Source: UBA12481 sp012523435
GTDB taxonomy: Bacteria; Bacteroidota; Bacteroidia; Bacteroidales; UBA12481
Assembly (NCBI GenBank): GCA_028686135.1
Contig: JAQUCP010000007.1
Span: 1-64,000 of the forward strand
DNA length: 64,000 nt
Direction: 5' to 3'
A program made the position numbers and the translations under genes. Below, one piece after another: positions 1 through 8,741 of this stretch; the stretch's first letter is position 1, and each line of letters starts with the position of its first letter. Under the pieces are notes generated by a model, which ran no database searches, was not told the origin of the DNA, and saw nothing but the letters and a program-made list of their open reading frames with translations.

Positions 1-46
1 ACAGTTTCCGGAACTGTAGATACTGGTTCGAGTCCAGTTGGAGCTA
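1..46 (+). tRNA. tRNA-Arg (anticodon CCG), 3' part
   Basis: The window opens exactly at the 5' side of an anticodon stem. ACAGT (1-5) pairs with ACTGT (13-17) around a seven-base loop TTCCGGA, with T at tRNA position 33, anticodon CCG and purine G37. A four-base variable loop follows, then a perfect T arm (ACTGG 22-26, loop TTCGAGT, CCAGT 34-38), the acceptor 3' strand TGGAGCT (39-45) and discriminator A46. The 3' CCA is not encoded (CAA follows). The D arm and acceptor 5' strand lie outside the window, so the acceptor pairing cannot be confirmed. Confidence 0.8.
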
Positions 47-53
47 CAAGAAC

Positions 54-91
54 AATCAGCCTAACCTGTTATGCAGAAGGCTGATTTTTTT
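54..91 (+). terminator. Intrinsic terminator after the tRNA
   Basis: Nine-base perfect stem AATCAGCCT (54-62) and AGGCTGATT (78-86) with a run of T from 84 to 91. It lies just after the tRNA 3' end and before the first protein gene. Confidence 0.85.
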
Positions 92-156
92 GTGTCAGGA
101 GATGGACACCCGTTCGATTACTACCTGATAATATCGACTTTCTCACTGAAAAGCCG

Positions 157-164
157 TAATTTGC
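157..164 (+). promoter_or_regulatory. Possible -7 box for the first Asp-box gene
   Basis: TAATTTGC resembles the Bacteroidota -7 element TAnnTTTG with one base less spacing. It lies 43 bases before the start at 207. The second Asp-box gene has a comparable TAACTTGC (3644-3651), which gives some support. No convincing -33 TTTG was seen. Confidence 0.35.
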
Positions 165-206
165 ACGCTTTGGCAAATTGTGATTGATCATCAAATTTCT
201 TTTTAA

Positions 207-3200
207 ATGAAAAAACAGCTACTCATTGTTGCATTGTTAGTTCTGGCCGGCATCGGGCTGCAGGCGCAGGATTATCGTAACCTGACTGAGAAAGACTATG
301 CATCATACCCTTACTACGGGGAGATGATGCTCGACCAGTCGGTCAATTTTTATGAAACCCAGAAAGCGTTTTACACCTACTGGAAAGACCGCACTCCTAC
401 CCGCGGCAGTGGATATAAACCATTCAAGCGTTGGGAATACTTCTGGCAAGATCGCATCAACCCGGATGGTACGTTTAAGGCCCCCGACTATGTCTATCAG
501 GAGTATCACCAATATCTTGAAGATCACCCAATTACAGACGGGCTCAAAACCGGACAGGCTACCTGGGAAGAACTCGGGCCAAAGACACGCCAAAACTATG
601 GTGGTTATACCGGTGTAGGACGCGTGAATGCTATTGCTTTTCACCCAACCGACCCGCTAACTATCTATGTAGGAGCACCATCGGGTGGCTTCTGGATTAC
701 AAATGATGGTGGAGAAACATGGGTTTCTCATACCGATATTCTACCAACACTGGGGATCTCCTCCATTTTAGTTGATCAGGACCATCCCGAGGTGATATTG
801 GCTGGTACGGGCGACCGCGATGGCGGTGATTCTCCGGGTTTGGGCGTATTCCGTAGTAATGACGGTGGAATCACCTGGGAACCTTTCAACGAAGGTATGG
901 ACAATGTGGTCGTCGGGATGATGGCTCGATGCGATACCGATCCCTCCTTTATCCTGGCCGCTTCCAGTAGCGGAATCTACAAAACCACCAACGGTGGCGA
1001 AAATTGGGAAAAAACATCACCTGACAACTCCAACTATCGCGATATTAAATTCATGCCGGGCAGCAACCTGATAGCCTATGCCACCTCCAACAGCGGATAC
1101 TACCGCACCGAAGATGGTGGGGAAACCTGGACAGCCATGCCGGCTTCCATCGGTTATCCCACCGGAGGCCGGTTAGTGATCGGAACCACTCCCGCCAGCG
1201 ATAGCCTGGTTTACCTCTTGGGCGACAAGAGCGGATATAATGGCTGCTACCTCTCCACCGACTGTGGGTTGACCTTTACCACCCAATCCACCAGCCCTAA
1301 TATCCTCGGATGGGCTTATGACGGTGGTGACACCGGAAGCCAGGGTTGGTACGATCTGATTATTCATGTCGACCCAGAAAATGCTGACATAGTGCATATT
1401 GGCGGAGTAAACCTCTGGAGATCGGATGATCGCGGAGTCACCTGGAAAATCACCGGTCACTGGTGGGGCGACCGTACCAACGAAGTACACGCCGACCACC
1501 ATACGTTTGGCTATAACCCGTTTAACAAGAGACTATACAACGGCAACGATGGTGGGGTGTATTATACAGATGATCAGGGAGAAACCTGGATTGAGATCAG
1601 CGAGGGCCTCGGAATCGGCCAACTCTACAAATTAGGCGTCAGCGCTACCGATCCCAACAAGGCTGTAGCTGGTTTCCAGGATAATGGAAGTGCCACCTGG
1701 TTAGGAACACACTGGATCAATTCCGGTGGTGGTGATGGCATGGAATGTGCCATCGATCCATTCGATGCAAGGTACTCCTATACAACACTTTACTATGGCG
1801 CGATCACACGCTATATCAACAATGCCAGCGGTCGCAGAATCGCTGGAGAAGGAACTAATGGAATCACCGAAGAGGGTGCCTGGGTTACCCCGTTTGTCCT
1901 CGGAGCCGATGATGGAAACACCATGGTGGTCGGATACAAAAACGTGTGGATCAGCCGAAACGTTCGCAGTGGCGGAACCATCACCTTCAGGAAAATCTCC
2001 GATAACCTGGGCGGAAGTAATACACAGAACATGTCGGCAATTAAGCAATCCCCGGTTAATGTCAACACCCTGTATGCCATTAGAAGCGACTCAAAAATGT
2101 TCCGGACCGACAATCTATATGAAATGGCTGTCACCTGGATCGATCTAACTCCGGCATTCCCGGCAAGCGGAACCCCAACCGCCATCGAGTGCCACCCTTA
2201 TGAAGCCAATACCATTTACCTGATTCAGGCTGGAAAAGTGTTCAAATCACTCAATAAAGGCGGCACCTGGACAGACATCACCGGAACTCTGCCCAACGTC
2301 ACCAAAAAAACCATTGTGTACGACAAAACCAGTGACGAAGGTTTATACGTGGGCACCGATGCGGGTGTCTATTACAAAGATGCCACCATGGACGATTGGG
2401 TCCTTTACGGAGACGGCTTGCCAGTATCGGTTTCGGTTTCCGAACTGGAGATCTATTACGACCGGCTCGACCGGGCTGATTCAAAGCTTCGTGCATCCTC
2501 TTATGGCCGCGGAATGTGGGAAACATCCCTGGCTCCTGCCGAGGTGATCCTGCCACCAACCATGCTCCAAGCTTATGTCGAAGAACAGGAAGTCGAACTG
2601 ACCTGGCTCGCACCGTTCTATGCACAGAATGTTGTCAACTATCAGATCATCCGGAATGGTGAAGTGCTGACAACCTTCAACGGCCTGAACTATGTAGATA
2701 ATACCGTCGAAGAAGATGTGGATTATACCTATGAGATTGTCGCTGTCTATGCCGGAAACATTCTTTCATCAGCATCCAATCAGGTGAGTGTCTCAATTAT
2801 TGGAGATATTGAAATCCCTTACCATCAGACTTTCGACCACAGTAAAGGTGGGTGGAACGCCAAAAATTCGATCGAAGGCTGGATGCACGGCACCGCCGAA
2901 GAGCTTCAGATCAGCGGCCGGGAAGGCAAGTTTTTTGGCGCCAATAGCTTTGCTGCCGGTGCCGGCTTCCACGTGACCGATTACCTCTACACCCCTTCGA
3001 TCGACCTGAGTGCTTATGCCGGACAGACTATAACCCTGCGCTTTGCCTCGACCATGCGGCAATTCCGTAGATTCGACAAGTTTAGTGTATGGTTCCGCCC
3101 ACAACCAGAAGCCGAATGGCAATTGCTCAAGGAGATGTCGCCACTGAGCAATGCAGCCTGGATCTGGGATACTACTCAGATTGACCTTCCGGAGGAAGCC

Positions 3201-3569
3201 ATGACCGATAAAATGCAGATCGGATTCTTCTATGACGACTCTAAAGAGTATGCCTGGGGCGCTGCAGTTGACGATGTCGAACTGTTCCATAACACTACCA
3301 GCATTCAGACTATCGATCAACTCGCTACCCTGAGGGTTTATCCAAATCCATCACACGGTGAATTTGTGTTCGAAATGAACTCAAAACCTGGCACTTACAC
3401 CCTAAGGGTGATCAATAACACCGGACAGGTCGTCAGGGAAATCATTCGCACGAGTGATAACGGTAACCTTACTGAAAATCTTGACCTTACAAGAGAGCCT
3501 AAAGGAGTCTATTACCTCCTGATTAGCTCACCGGATGGTGAATGGAAAGAAAAGCTTACTGTTCAGTAA
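207..3569 (+). CDS. Secreted Asp-box (VPS10/sortilin-like) protein with T9SS sorting domain
   Basis: This 1120-residue protein begins with a signal peptide ending near LQAQ (about residue 21). Residues about 120-770 carry repeated Asp-boxes of the S/T-x-D-x-G-x-T-W type, for example TNDGGETW, SNDGGITW, TEDGGETW, SDDRGVTW and TDDQGETW, the mark of BNR/sortilin-type beta-propellers. A fibronectin-III-like module follows (about 785-870), then a jelly-roll-like domain (about 875-1035), and last a type A T9SS sorting domain with YPNPSHGEF and GVYYLLI. By inference it is exported by Sec, moved across the outer membrane by the Por system, and either anchored or released. The substrate is unknown: Asp-box propellers occur in sialidases, xyloglucanases and non-enzymatic binding proteins, and I recognise no catalytic set. 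It is paralogous over its whole length to the next gene. Confidence 0.85.
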   Translation: MKKQLLIVALLVLAGIGLQAQDYRNLTEKDYASYPYYGEMMLDQSVNFYETQKAFYTYWKDRTPTRGSGYKPFKRWEYFWQDRINPDGTFKAPDYVYQEYHQYLEDHPITDGLKTGQATWEELGPKTRQNYGGYTGVGRVNAIAFHPTDPLTIYVGAPSGGFWITNDGGETWVSHTDILPTLGISSILVDQDHPEVILAGTGDRDGGDSPGLGVFRSNDGGITWEPFNEGMDNVVVGMMARCDTDPSFILAASSSGIYKTTNGGENWEKTSPDNSNYRDIKFMPGSNLIAYATSNSGYYRTEDGGETWTAMPASIGYPTGGRLVIGTTPASDSLVYLLGDKSGYNGCYLSTDCGLTFTTQSTSPNILGWAYDGGDTGSQGWYDLIIHVDPENADIVHIGGVNLWRSDDRGVTWKITGHWWGDRTNEVHADHHTFGYNPFNKRLYNGNDGGVYYTDDQGETWIEISEGLGIGQLYKLGVSATDPNKAVAGFQDNGSATWLGTHWINSGGGDGMECAIDPFDARYSYTTLYYGAITRYINNASGRRIAGEGTNGITEEGAWVTPFVLGADDGNTMVVGYKNVWISRNVRSGGTITFRKISDNLGGSNTQNMSAIKQSPVNVNTLYAIRSDSKMFRTDNLYEMAVTWIDLTPAFPASGTPTAIECHPYEANTIYLIQAGKVFKSLNKGGTWTDITGTLPNVTKKTIVYDKTSDEGLYVGTDAGVYYKDATMDDWVLYGDGLPVSVSVSELEIYYDRLDRADSKLRASSYGRGMWETSLAPAEVILPPTMLQAYVEEQEVELTWLAPFYAQNVVNYQIIRNGEVLTTFNGLNYVDNTVEEDVDYTYEIVAVYAGNILSSASNQVSVSIIGDIEIPYHQTFDHSKGGWNAKNSIEGWMHGTAEELQISGREGKFFGANSFAAGAGFHVTDYLYTPSIDLSAYAGQTITLRFASTMRQFRRFDKFSVWFRPQPEAEWQLLKEMSPLSNAAWIWDTTQIDLPEEAMTDKMQIGFFYDDSKEYAWGAAVDDVELFHNTTSIQTIDQLATLRVYPNPSHGEFVFEMNSKPGTYTLRVINNTGQVVREIIRTSDNGNLTENLDLTREPKGVYYLLISSPDGEWKEKLTVQ

Positions 3570-3598
3570 GCTACAGGCTCTTATTTTAACATGATTTA

Positions 3599-3632
3599 AT
3601 GCCGGTTTACTTTGGTAAGCCGGCATTTTTTT
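3599..3632 (+). terminator. Intrinsic terminator between the two Asp-box genes
   Basis: ATGCCGGTTTAC (3599-3610) pairs with GTAAGCCGGCAT (3615-3626), twelve pairs with one G-T, around a TTTG loop, followed by seven T. It separates the first Asp-box gene from its paralog, so the two are probably transcribed independently. Confidence 0.85.
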
Positions 3633-3643
3633 GGGAAAATCCC

Positions 3644-3651
3644 TAACTTGC
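3644..3651 (+). promoter_or_regulatory. Possible -7 box for the second Asp-box gene
   Basis: TAACTTGC lies 25 bases before the chosen ATG (3676) and after the terminator. It is a near match to TAnnTTTG and similar to the element before the first paralog. It also argues against the upstream TTG (3631) as the start, since that codon would precede the promoter. Confidence 0.35.
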
Positions 3652-3675
3652 ATGTTTCATCATTCCACAATTATT

Positions 3676-6600
3676 ATGGCTACCCAGACTACCCGAAGAA
3701 GAAAATTTACCCTCCTGTGGATCCTTGCTTTCCTGTTGGTTTTGCCCCTACAGGCCCAGGAAAACCCTGATAAACAGGCAACTGATTATTCATCCTATCC
3801 ATTTTGGATTGATATGATGGATGACCCGGGAGCCAATTTTTACGAAGTCCAACGTGCTTTCGAAGCCTATTGGGATGGCCGTCCTACCCGGCGTGGCGAT
3901 GGCTACAAGCCGTTTAAACGGTGGGAGTACTTTTGGCAGTTAAGGATCAACCCCGATGGCACCTTCCCCGAACCAGGAAGAGTATATCACGAATATCAAA
4001 ATTTCGTAGAAAATCAACCAGAGGATGGCCGCTTTAAGTCGGAACAAACCCGCTGGACTGAACTCGGTCCGAAAACCCGACTCGAATACGGCGGATACGT
4101 TGGGCTAGGGCGCCTAAATGATATAGCCTGTCATCCTACCGATACAAGCATCATCTATGTGGGAGCCCCTTCCGGCGGAGTATGGAAAACAACCAATGGA
4201 GGCCGTTCCTGGTTCCCGAAATCAGATAACCTTCCCTCATTGGGGGTTTCCAGCATCTTGATCCATCCCACCCGGCATGATGAGCTGCTGGTGGGAACCG
4301 GCGACCGCGACCACGGAGATGCTCGCGGAATCGGCGTGCTCTTTAGTCCCGACGGTGGAAACTCCTGGGAGATTCGTAACCAGGGAATGGGGGAGGTTAC
4401 CGTTGGCATGATGACTCGCCACGAAACTAACCCCGATATTGTGCTGGCTGCTACCAGCGGTGGAATCTTCAAAACAACCGATGGCGGAATCTCCTGGGCA
4501 AGAAAATCTTCCGCAGGTGGGCATTATAAAGACATCAAATACAAGCCGGGCGATATGAACGTTGCCTATGCCTCCGCTACTAATCCGACTGGCTTTTACC
4601 GAAGCGAAGACGGGGGAGAAAGCTGGAGCGTTGTCCCCGCGGAGAACGGCGTCCCAGAAGGGGGGCGTATCGTCATCGGTGTTTCACCGGCAGCAAATTC
4701 AATCGTGTATATCGTCGCCGGAGCTACAGCTTATCAGGGCTGCTTCGTCTCTACCGACGAAGGACGAACCTTTACAGCTCAGTCAACTTCACCCAATATC
4801 CTCGGCTATGCACCCGATGGAAGTGATAATAAAAGTCAGGCCTGGTACGACCTCTCCATCTATGTTGACCCCGAAAACTCACAGATCATCCACGTGGGAG
4901 GTATCAATATGTGGCGATCAGATAACGGTGGAAAAAATTGGACACTAACTGCCCACTGGGTGGGTAGCGGCGCTGCCGAAGTTCATGCCGACCAGCACAC
5001 TTTCGGCTATAACCCCGTGAATAAACGACTCTACGCCGGAAATGATGGTGGCATCTATTATACCGATGATAAAGGAACCCGCTGGGTCGAAATCACCGAA
5101 GGCCTCGGTATTGGCCAAATCTATAAACTCGGCGTCAGCGCTACTAACCCCCATAAAACCGTTACCGGATTCCAAGATAACGGCAGCGCAACCTGGATCG
5201 GCGGCGACTGGATGAGCTCAGGAGGTGGAGACGGCATGGAATGTGCCATTGATCCTTTTGATTATCAGTATAGTTACACCACCCTTTACTATGGAAGCAT
5301 CACCCAATACCTCTTCAATGGTAGCTACCGAAATGTGGCAGGAGAAGGGGTGGGTGGAATCGACGAGTCAGGCGCCTGGGTTACCCCATTCATCATCCAT
5401 AAAGCAGATGGAAACACTATGCTTGTTGGATATAAAAATGTCTGGATCACCCACGAACTAAAACACCCATCCCAAACTAGATGGAAGAAAATATCCAATA
5501 GCTTGGCCGGTCGCAACGATATGAATATCAGTGTCCTGGAGCAATCTGGCGCTGACCTGGATATGCTTTATATGGTCAGGTCCGACCGTAAACTGTTCCG
5601 AACCGACAATTTCAATGCTCCTACGGTTGTCTGGCGCGACTTATCAGCCGGATTACCGGATAATGGCACCCCATCAGACATCAAAGGACACCCCTTTGAC
5701 CCCAACGTAGTTTATATGACGCTCAACCGGAAAATCTATAAGTCGGTCGATAAGGGCGAAAACTGGTTCGATATCAGCGGATCACTCCCGAGCATCTCCT
5801 TTTTTACCATTGCCTTTGACCAAACCACGGAGGAGAGCCTCTATCTGGGGAGCGACGCAGGCGTTTATTACAAAGCAAGTGATTCCGATGATTGGGTTCT
5901 GTATAACAATGGCATGCCTGCAGCCGCCAGGATCACCGAGCTGGAGATCTACTACGATCACCTCGACCGGAATGGTTCCCGCATCCGTGCCGCCACTTTT
6001 GGTCGCGGCATGTGGGAAGCCGGACTGGCGCCTGAAAACCCGCTGCTTGCACCCGTATTCCTTAGCGCTGAGAGCACCGGCGAGCATATCAGCCTTACCT
6101 GGAACGCTCCTTTTTATCCGCAGCACGTAACAGGATACAAAATCCTGCGAAACGGATCATTCTGGGACAACACCACCGCGCCGTATTATACCGACATCGA
6201 TGTTACCAAGGGCGTTTCTTACACCTATCAAGTTGTTGCCCTCTATGAAGGAGGCATGGAATCTCCCGGATCAAATCAGGTAATGGCCATGGTCACTGAC
6301 CCCGTACTCCTTCCATGGTTGGCTGATTATGAGGAGGGTACTGATGGATTCACCGCGAACTTCTTCCATGGCGGTTGGCAACATGGCTCTTCATCCGAGC
6401 TCGGAATCCCCGGAAATGATGGCCAATTTTTCGGCATCCGCAGCGACAATGTAACCCCGGGAATGCCCGTCGCAGATTACCTGATTTCCCCATCAATCGA
6501 CCTGGGTCAATATGCCGGATCAACTGTCACGCTTCGCTTTCGATACGCTTTTTACAACTCTTGGGTAAATGACAGATTCTCCATTGCTTACAGAACCTCA

Positions 6601-7068
6601 CCCGAAAGTGATTGGGTAGAATTTTTCAAGTTCGATGACCCGCGCAACCAAGGATGGGAGTGGAAAGAACAATCTTTGGTGCTGCCTCAAGATGTTCTAA
6701 AGGATGATGTAGAACTGGCCTTTCATTATTCCAATGACAAGCAGCTGGGCGGAGGTGCTGCCATCGACCATATCGAGCTGTTCCCCGGATCGGCTTCCGT
6801 GATGAACCCTATCAATACCATGGCGATGCGAGTTTACCCCAATCCATCCGATGGAAAAGTTACACTGGAGATCCAGTCGGAAAACCCCGGACAGGCTATC
6901 ATGCGCATCTTTAACATCACCGGCCAATCGGTTGCTAATGAAATGATTGAATTACCAACTGGGAAGACAGCACACTCCATCGACCTAAGTCACTTACCAA
7001 AAGGAGTTTACACTCTGATTGTGAAGGACATACAGGGAGAGGTGAAAGAAAAGATCACACTCCGATGA
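3676..7068 (+). CDS. Secreted Asp-box (VPS10/sortilin-like) protein with T9SS sorting domain, paralog 2
   Basis: This 1130-residue protein has the architecture of the gene before it: signal peptide ending LPLQAQ, Asp-box propeller region (TTNGGRSW, SPDGGNSW, TTDGGISW, SEDGGESW, STDEGRTF, SDNGGKNW), fibronectin-III-like module (about 790-880), jelly-roll-like module and a type A T9SS sorting domain (YPNPSDGKV, GVYTLIV). Long blocks match paralog 1 nearly residue for residue, such as the segment around HTFGYNP and YAGNDGG, while base sequence and linkers differ, so this is an old tandem duplication. I chose ATG 3676 over the TTG at 3631 because it directly precedes a normal signal peptide and lies after the terminator and a -7-like box. 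It overlaps the next gene by four bases (ATGA), so that gene is probably co-translated. Confidence 0.85.
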   Translation: MATQTTRRRKFTLLWILAFLLVLPLQAQENPDKQATDYSSYPFWIDMMDDPGANFYEVQRAFEAYWDGRPTRRGDGYKPFKRWEYFWQLRINPDGTFPEPGRVYHEYQNFVENQPEDGRFKSEQTRWTELGPKTRLEYGGYVGLGRLNDIACHPTDTSIIYVGAPSGGVWKTTNGGRSWFPKSDNLPSLGVSSILIHPTRHDELLVGTGDRDHGDARGIGVLFSPDGGNSWEIRNQGMGEVTVGMMTRHETNPDIVLAATSGGIFKTTDGGISWARKSSAGGHYKDIKYKPGDMNVAYASATNPTGFYRSEDGGESWSVVPAENGVPEGGRIVIGVSPAANSIVYIVAGATAYQGCFVSTDEGRTFTAQSTSPNILGYAPDGSDNKSQAWYDLSIYVDPENSQIIHVGGINMWRSDNGGKNWTLTAHWVGSGAAEVHADQHTFGYNPVNKRLYAGNDGGIYYTDDKGTRWVEITEGLGIGQIYKLGVSATNPHKTVTGFQDNGSATWIGGDWMSSGGGDGMECAIDPFDYQYSYTTLYYGSITQYLFNGSYRNVAGEGVGGIDESGAWVTPFIIHKADGNTMLVGYKNVWITHELKHPSQTRWKKISNSLAGRNDMNISVLEQSGADLDMLYMVRSDRKLFRTDNFNAPTVVWRDLSAGLPDNGTPSDIKGHPFDPNVVYMTLNRKIYKSVDKGENWFDISGSLPSISFFTIAFDQTTEESLYLGSDAGVYYKASDSDDWVLYNNGMPAAARITELEIYYDHLDRNGSRIRAATFGRGMWEAGLAPENPLLAPVFLSAESTGEHISLTWNAPFYPQHVTGYKILRNGSFWDNTTAPYYTDIDVTKGVSYTYQVVALYEGGMESPGSNQVMAMVTDPVLLPWLADYEEGTDGFTANFFHGGWQHGSSSELGIPGNDGQFFGIRSDNVTPGMPVADYLISPSIDLGQYAGSTVTLRFRYAFYNSWVNDRFSIAYRTSPESDWVEFFKFDDPRNQGWEWKEQSLVLPQDVLKDDVELAFHYSNDKQLGGGAAIDHIELFPGSASVMNPINTMAMRVYPNPSDGKVTLEIQSENPGQAIMRIFNITGQSVANEMIELPTGKTAHSIDLSHLPKGVYTLIVKDIQGEVKEKITLR

Positions 7069-7412
7069 AACGTTTCTGCCTGGCTCTTGATTTGCATGAC
7101 GACCCGGAGAAAATCCGACAGTACCGTCATTATCACACAAAAGAGGGGATATGGCCCGAGATTCCTCAGGGAATGAGGGAGGTAGGAATTCTAGACATGG
7201 AGATCTACCTGCTCGGAACCCGACTTTTCATGATTCTGGAAGTGCCTGACGGCTGGGACTTTGACCAGGAGATGAGCAGGCTTGGTCGGCTCGAGAGACA
7301 ACCCGAATGGGAAGCTTTTGTATGGCAGTATCAAGTCCCAGTACCTTGGGCTAAGCCTGGTGAAAAGTGGGTGCTGATGGAGAAAATATTCGACCTGGAT
7401 CGCGATTTTTAG
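7065..7412 (+). CDS. L-rhamnose mutarotase family protein (RhaM/DUF718-like)
   Basis: This 115-residue protein is the usual size of the L-rhamnose mutarotase (RhaM/YiiL) family, which interconverts sugar anomers. The family core, in E. coli YQRRHNPIWPEL, appears here as RQYRHYHTKEGIWPEI near residues 18-34 and keeps the Tyr, His and IWPE pattern. The later W(x)FVWQYQ segment also fits a short alpha/beta barrel. There is no signal peptide, so it is cytoplasmic. The start overlaps the stop of the second Asp-box gene (ATGA), an unusual partner, and no rhamnose isomerase or kinase genes lie in the window. The true sugar may be rhamnose, fucose or another deoxysugar; the family call is firm, the substrate is not. 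Confidence 0.75.
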   Translation: MKRFCLALDLHDDPEKIRQYRHYHTKEGIWPEIPQGMREVGILDMEIYLLGTRLFMILEVPDGWDFDQEMSRLGRLERQPEWEAFVWQYQVPVPWAKPGEKWVLMEKIFDLDRDF

Positions 7413-7414
7413 GC

Positions 7415-8647
7415 TCAGAATTTCCGGAGCATCCCTTTTACGGCATCAAAATTACCATCGTTGGGAGCGGGTTTGAGGCCCAGAATTTGAGCCAGCAGAC
7501 CATAAATCGACACATTTTCAAAAGTCGGCTGCACATACTTTCGTCTAAACACGGGGCCTTTGGCATAGAAAATCCCGTGCATATCCAGATTTGTCGGATC
7601 ATACCCATGCGCCCCCCGGCCATAGGTAAACTCACGGCCATCTTTCCTTTTACGATGATTGATTTCCACACCCCAGGAACTATCAGCCTCAACAATCAGT
7701 TGTGCAATTCGCCTATGAGTACCATAATGATAATGTGGCGGCATAGCTTCCCGCTTCCACACCTTCAGGTGGTTAGCCTGGCTAAGCTTCTGGTAAGCCT
7801 CCTCCAGGTATCCCGATTCCGGTTCCAGCATGATGACTGGGTTCCCGCCATTGATCCGCTTTACTCGATCGAGATCAAGGATATCATCCAGGAATACTCG
7901 ATTCCCCTCGGGAATATGGCCCATGCCGTGATCTGAAAGGATCACAAGATTTATATTGATCTTAAGTTTTCTGGCCTCTCTTTTTAACCTCTTATCCAGG
8001 ACGCCCACCAGGCTATCGAGTCGCTCCACCACCTCACGGGTTTCGGGGCTGATCGGGCCATACTCATGGCTAACCAGATCGGGCTGATCAAAATAAAACA
8101 TGATCAGCCGGGGCCTCAACTCCTCAGGACGGCTAAGCCAGTACATCACCGTATCCATCTGTTGCAGGTATGGGAACCCGCTTTGAAACAGTTTACGATC
8201 GTGCGGATGGTACCTCTCATTACTTTCTGATCCTACCCAGAAATAAGACGCTGTACGCAGGCCCTGCATTCCGGCAGTCTCCCAGATAGCTTCGCCCTCC
8301 CAAAAGACCGAATCCTCCACCGCCGATCGATCGCTCATACGAAACGAGCGGTCGATCAGGGGATCAAAGAAATTATTCTGGATAATTCCATGATGATCCG
8401 GATAGAGTCCAGTGGCGATAGAGTAGTGATTAGGAAAAGTTTTGCTCGGATATGCCGACATCAATGAAACCGCTTTTGCGCCCCTGCGGGCAATACGGTC
8501 GAGGTTGGGCGTATGATAGATCGTTGAATAATCCCACCGGAATCCATCCATGGAAAGCACCACAACGTATTGATCATTTCTTCCGGCAAAAATCCATCCC
8601 GGGAGAAAGGCAAGGAAAACAACAAGAATTATGATTCGTTTACTCAT
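7415..8647 (-). CDS. Exported nucleotide pyrophosphatase/phosphodiesterase (NPP family)
   Basis: This 410-residue member of the alkaline phosphatase superfamily has an N-terminal signal peptide (hydrophobic residues about 4-21). Metal-site and nucleophile motifs of NPP enzymes are visible: VVLSMDGFRWDY near residue 31 (first metal Asp), YPSKTFPNHYSI near 65 (Thr nucleophile in KTFPN), FYFDQPDLVSHEYG (Asp/His metal ligands) and LSDHGMGH near 240 (Asp-His). Such enzymes cleave phosphodiester or pyrophosphate bonds of nucleotides and other substrates; here it would act in the periplasm or at the cell surface. It ends three bases from the convergent mutarotase gene. It lies downstream of the Oar-like receptor, separated from it by a hairpin. 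The exact substrate cannot be read from sequence. Confidence 0.88.
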   Translation of the reverse strand: MSKRIIILVVFLAFLPGWIFAGRNDQYVVVLSMDGFRWDYSTIYHTPNLDRIARRGAKAVSLMSAYPSKTFPNHYSIATGLYPDHHGIIQNNFFDPLIDRSFRMSDRSAVEDSVFWEGEAIWETAGMQGLRTASYFWVGSESNERYHPHDRKLFQSGFPYLQQMDTVMYWLSRPEELRPRLIMFYFDQPDLVSHEYGPISPETREVVERLDSLVGVLDKRLKREARKLKININLVILSDHGMGHIPEGNRVFLDDILDLDRVKRINGGNPVIMLEPESGYLEEAYQKLSQANHLKVWKREAMPPHYHYGTHRRIAQLIVEADSSWGVEINHRKRKDGREFTYGRGAHGYDPTNLDMHGIFYAKGPVFRRKYVQPTFENVSIYGLLAQILGLKPAPNDGNFDAVKGMLRKF

Positions 8648-8661
8648 TTTGTAAGATAAGA

Positions 8662-8693
8662 AGAGACCGCCAATTTTGATTTTGGCGGTCTCT
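8662..8693 (-). terminator. Strong hairpin between the Oar-like receptor and NPP genes
   Basis: AGAGACCGCCAA (8662-8673) and TTGGCGGTCTCT (8682-8693) form a twelve-pair perfect stem with an eight-base loop. On the minus strand it follows the receptor gene stop, but the sequence after it (TTCTTATCTT) is only partly T-rich. It may be a terminator or an attenuator/processing hairpin before the NPP gene. Confidence 0.6.
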
Positions 8694-8741
8694 AGGTTGA
8701 CGTGAGTCTTGGCTTAACACCATTTATCCACGAAAAAATCT

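Noticed and set aside
1..21. Long variable arm of a class II tRNA (Leu, Ser or Tyr)
   Set aside because: The hairpin is better read as a five-pair anticodon stem with a seven-base loop TTCCGGA (T33, CCG, G37), followed by a four-base variable loop and a T arm, so tRNA-Arg fits.
207..7068. Near-identical tandem genes as an assembly duplication
   Set aside because: Base sequences, signal peptides, linkers and intergenic region differ clearly; protein similarity is that of paralogs.
7367..7936. A 189-codon plus-strand ORF over the NPP gene
   Set aside because: It lies antisense to conserved NPP motifs, has no family features, and starts inside the mutarotase gene in another frame.
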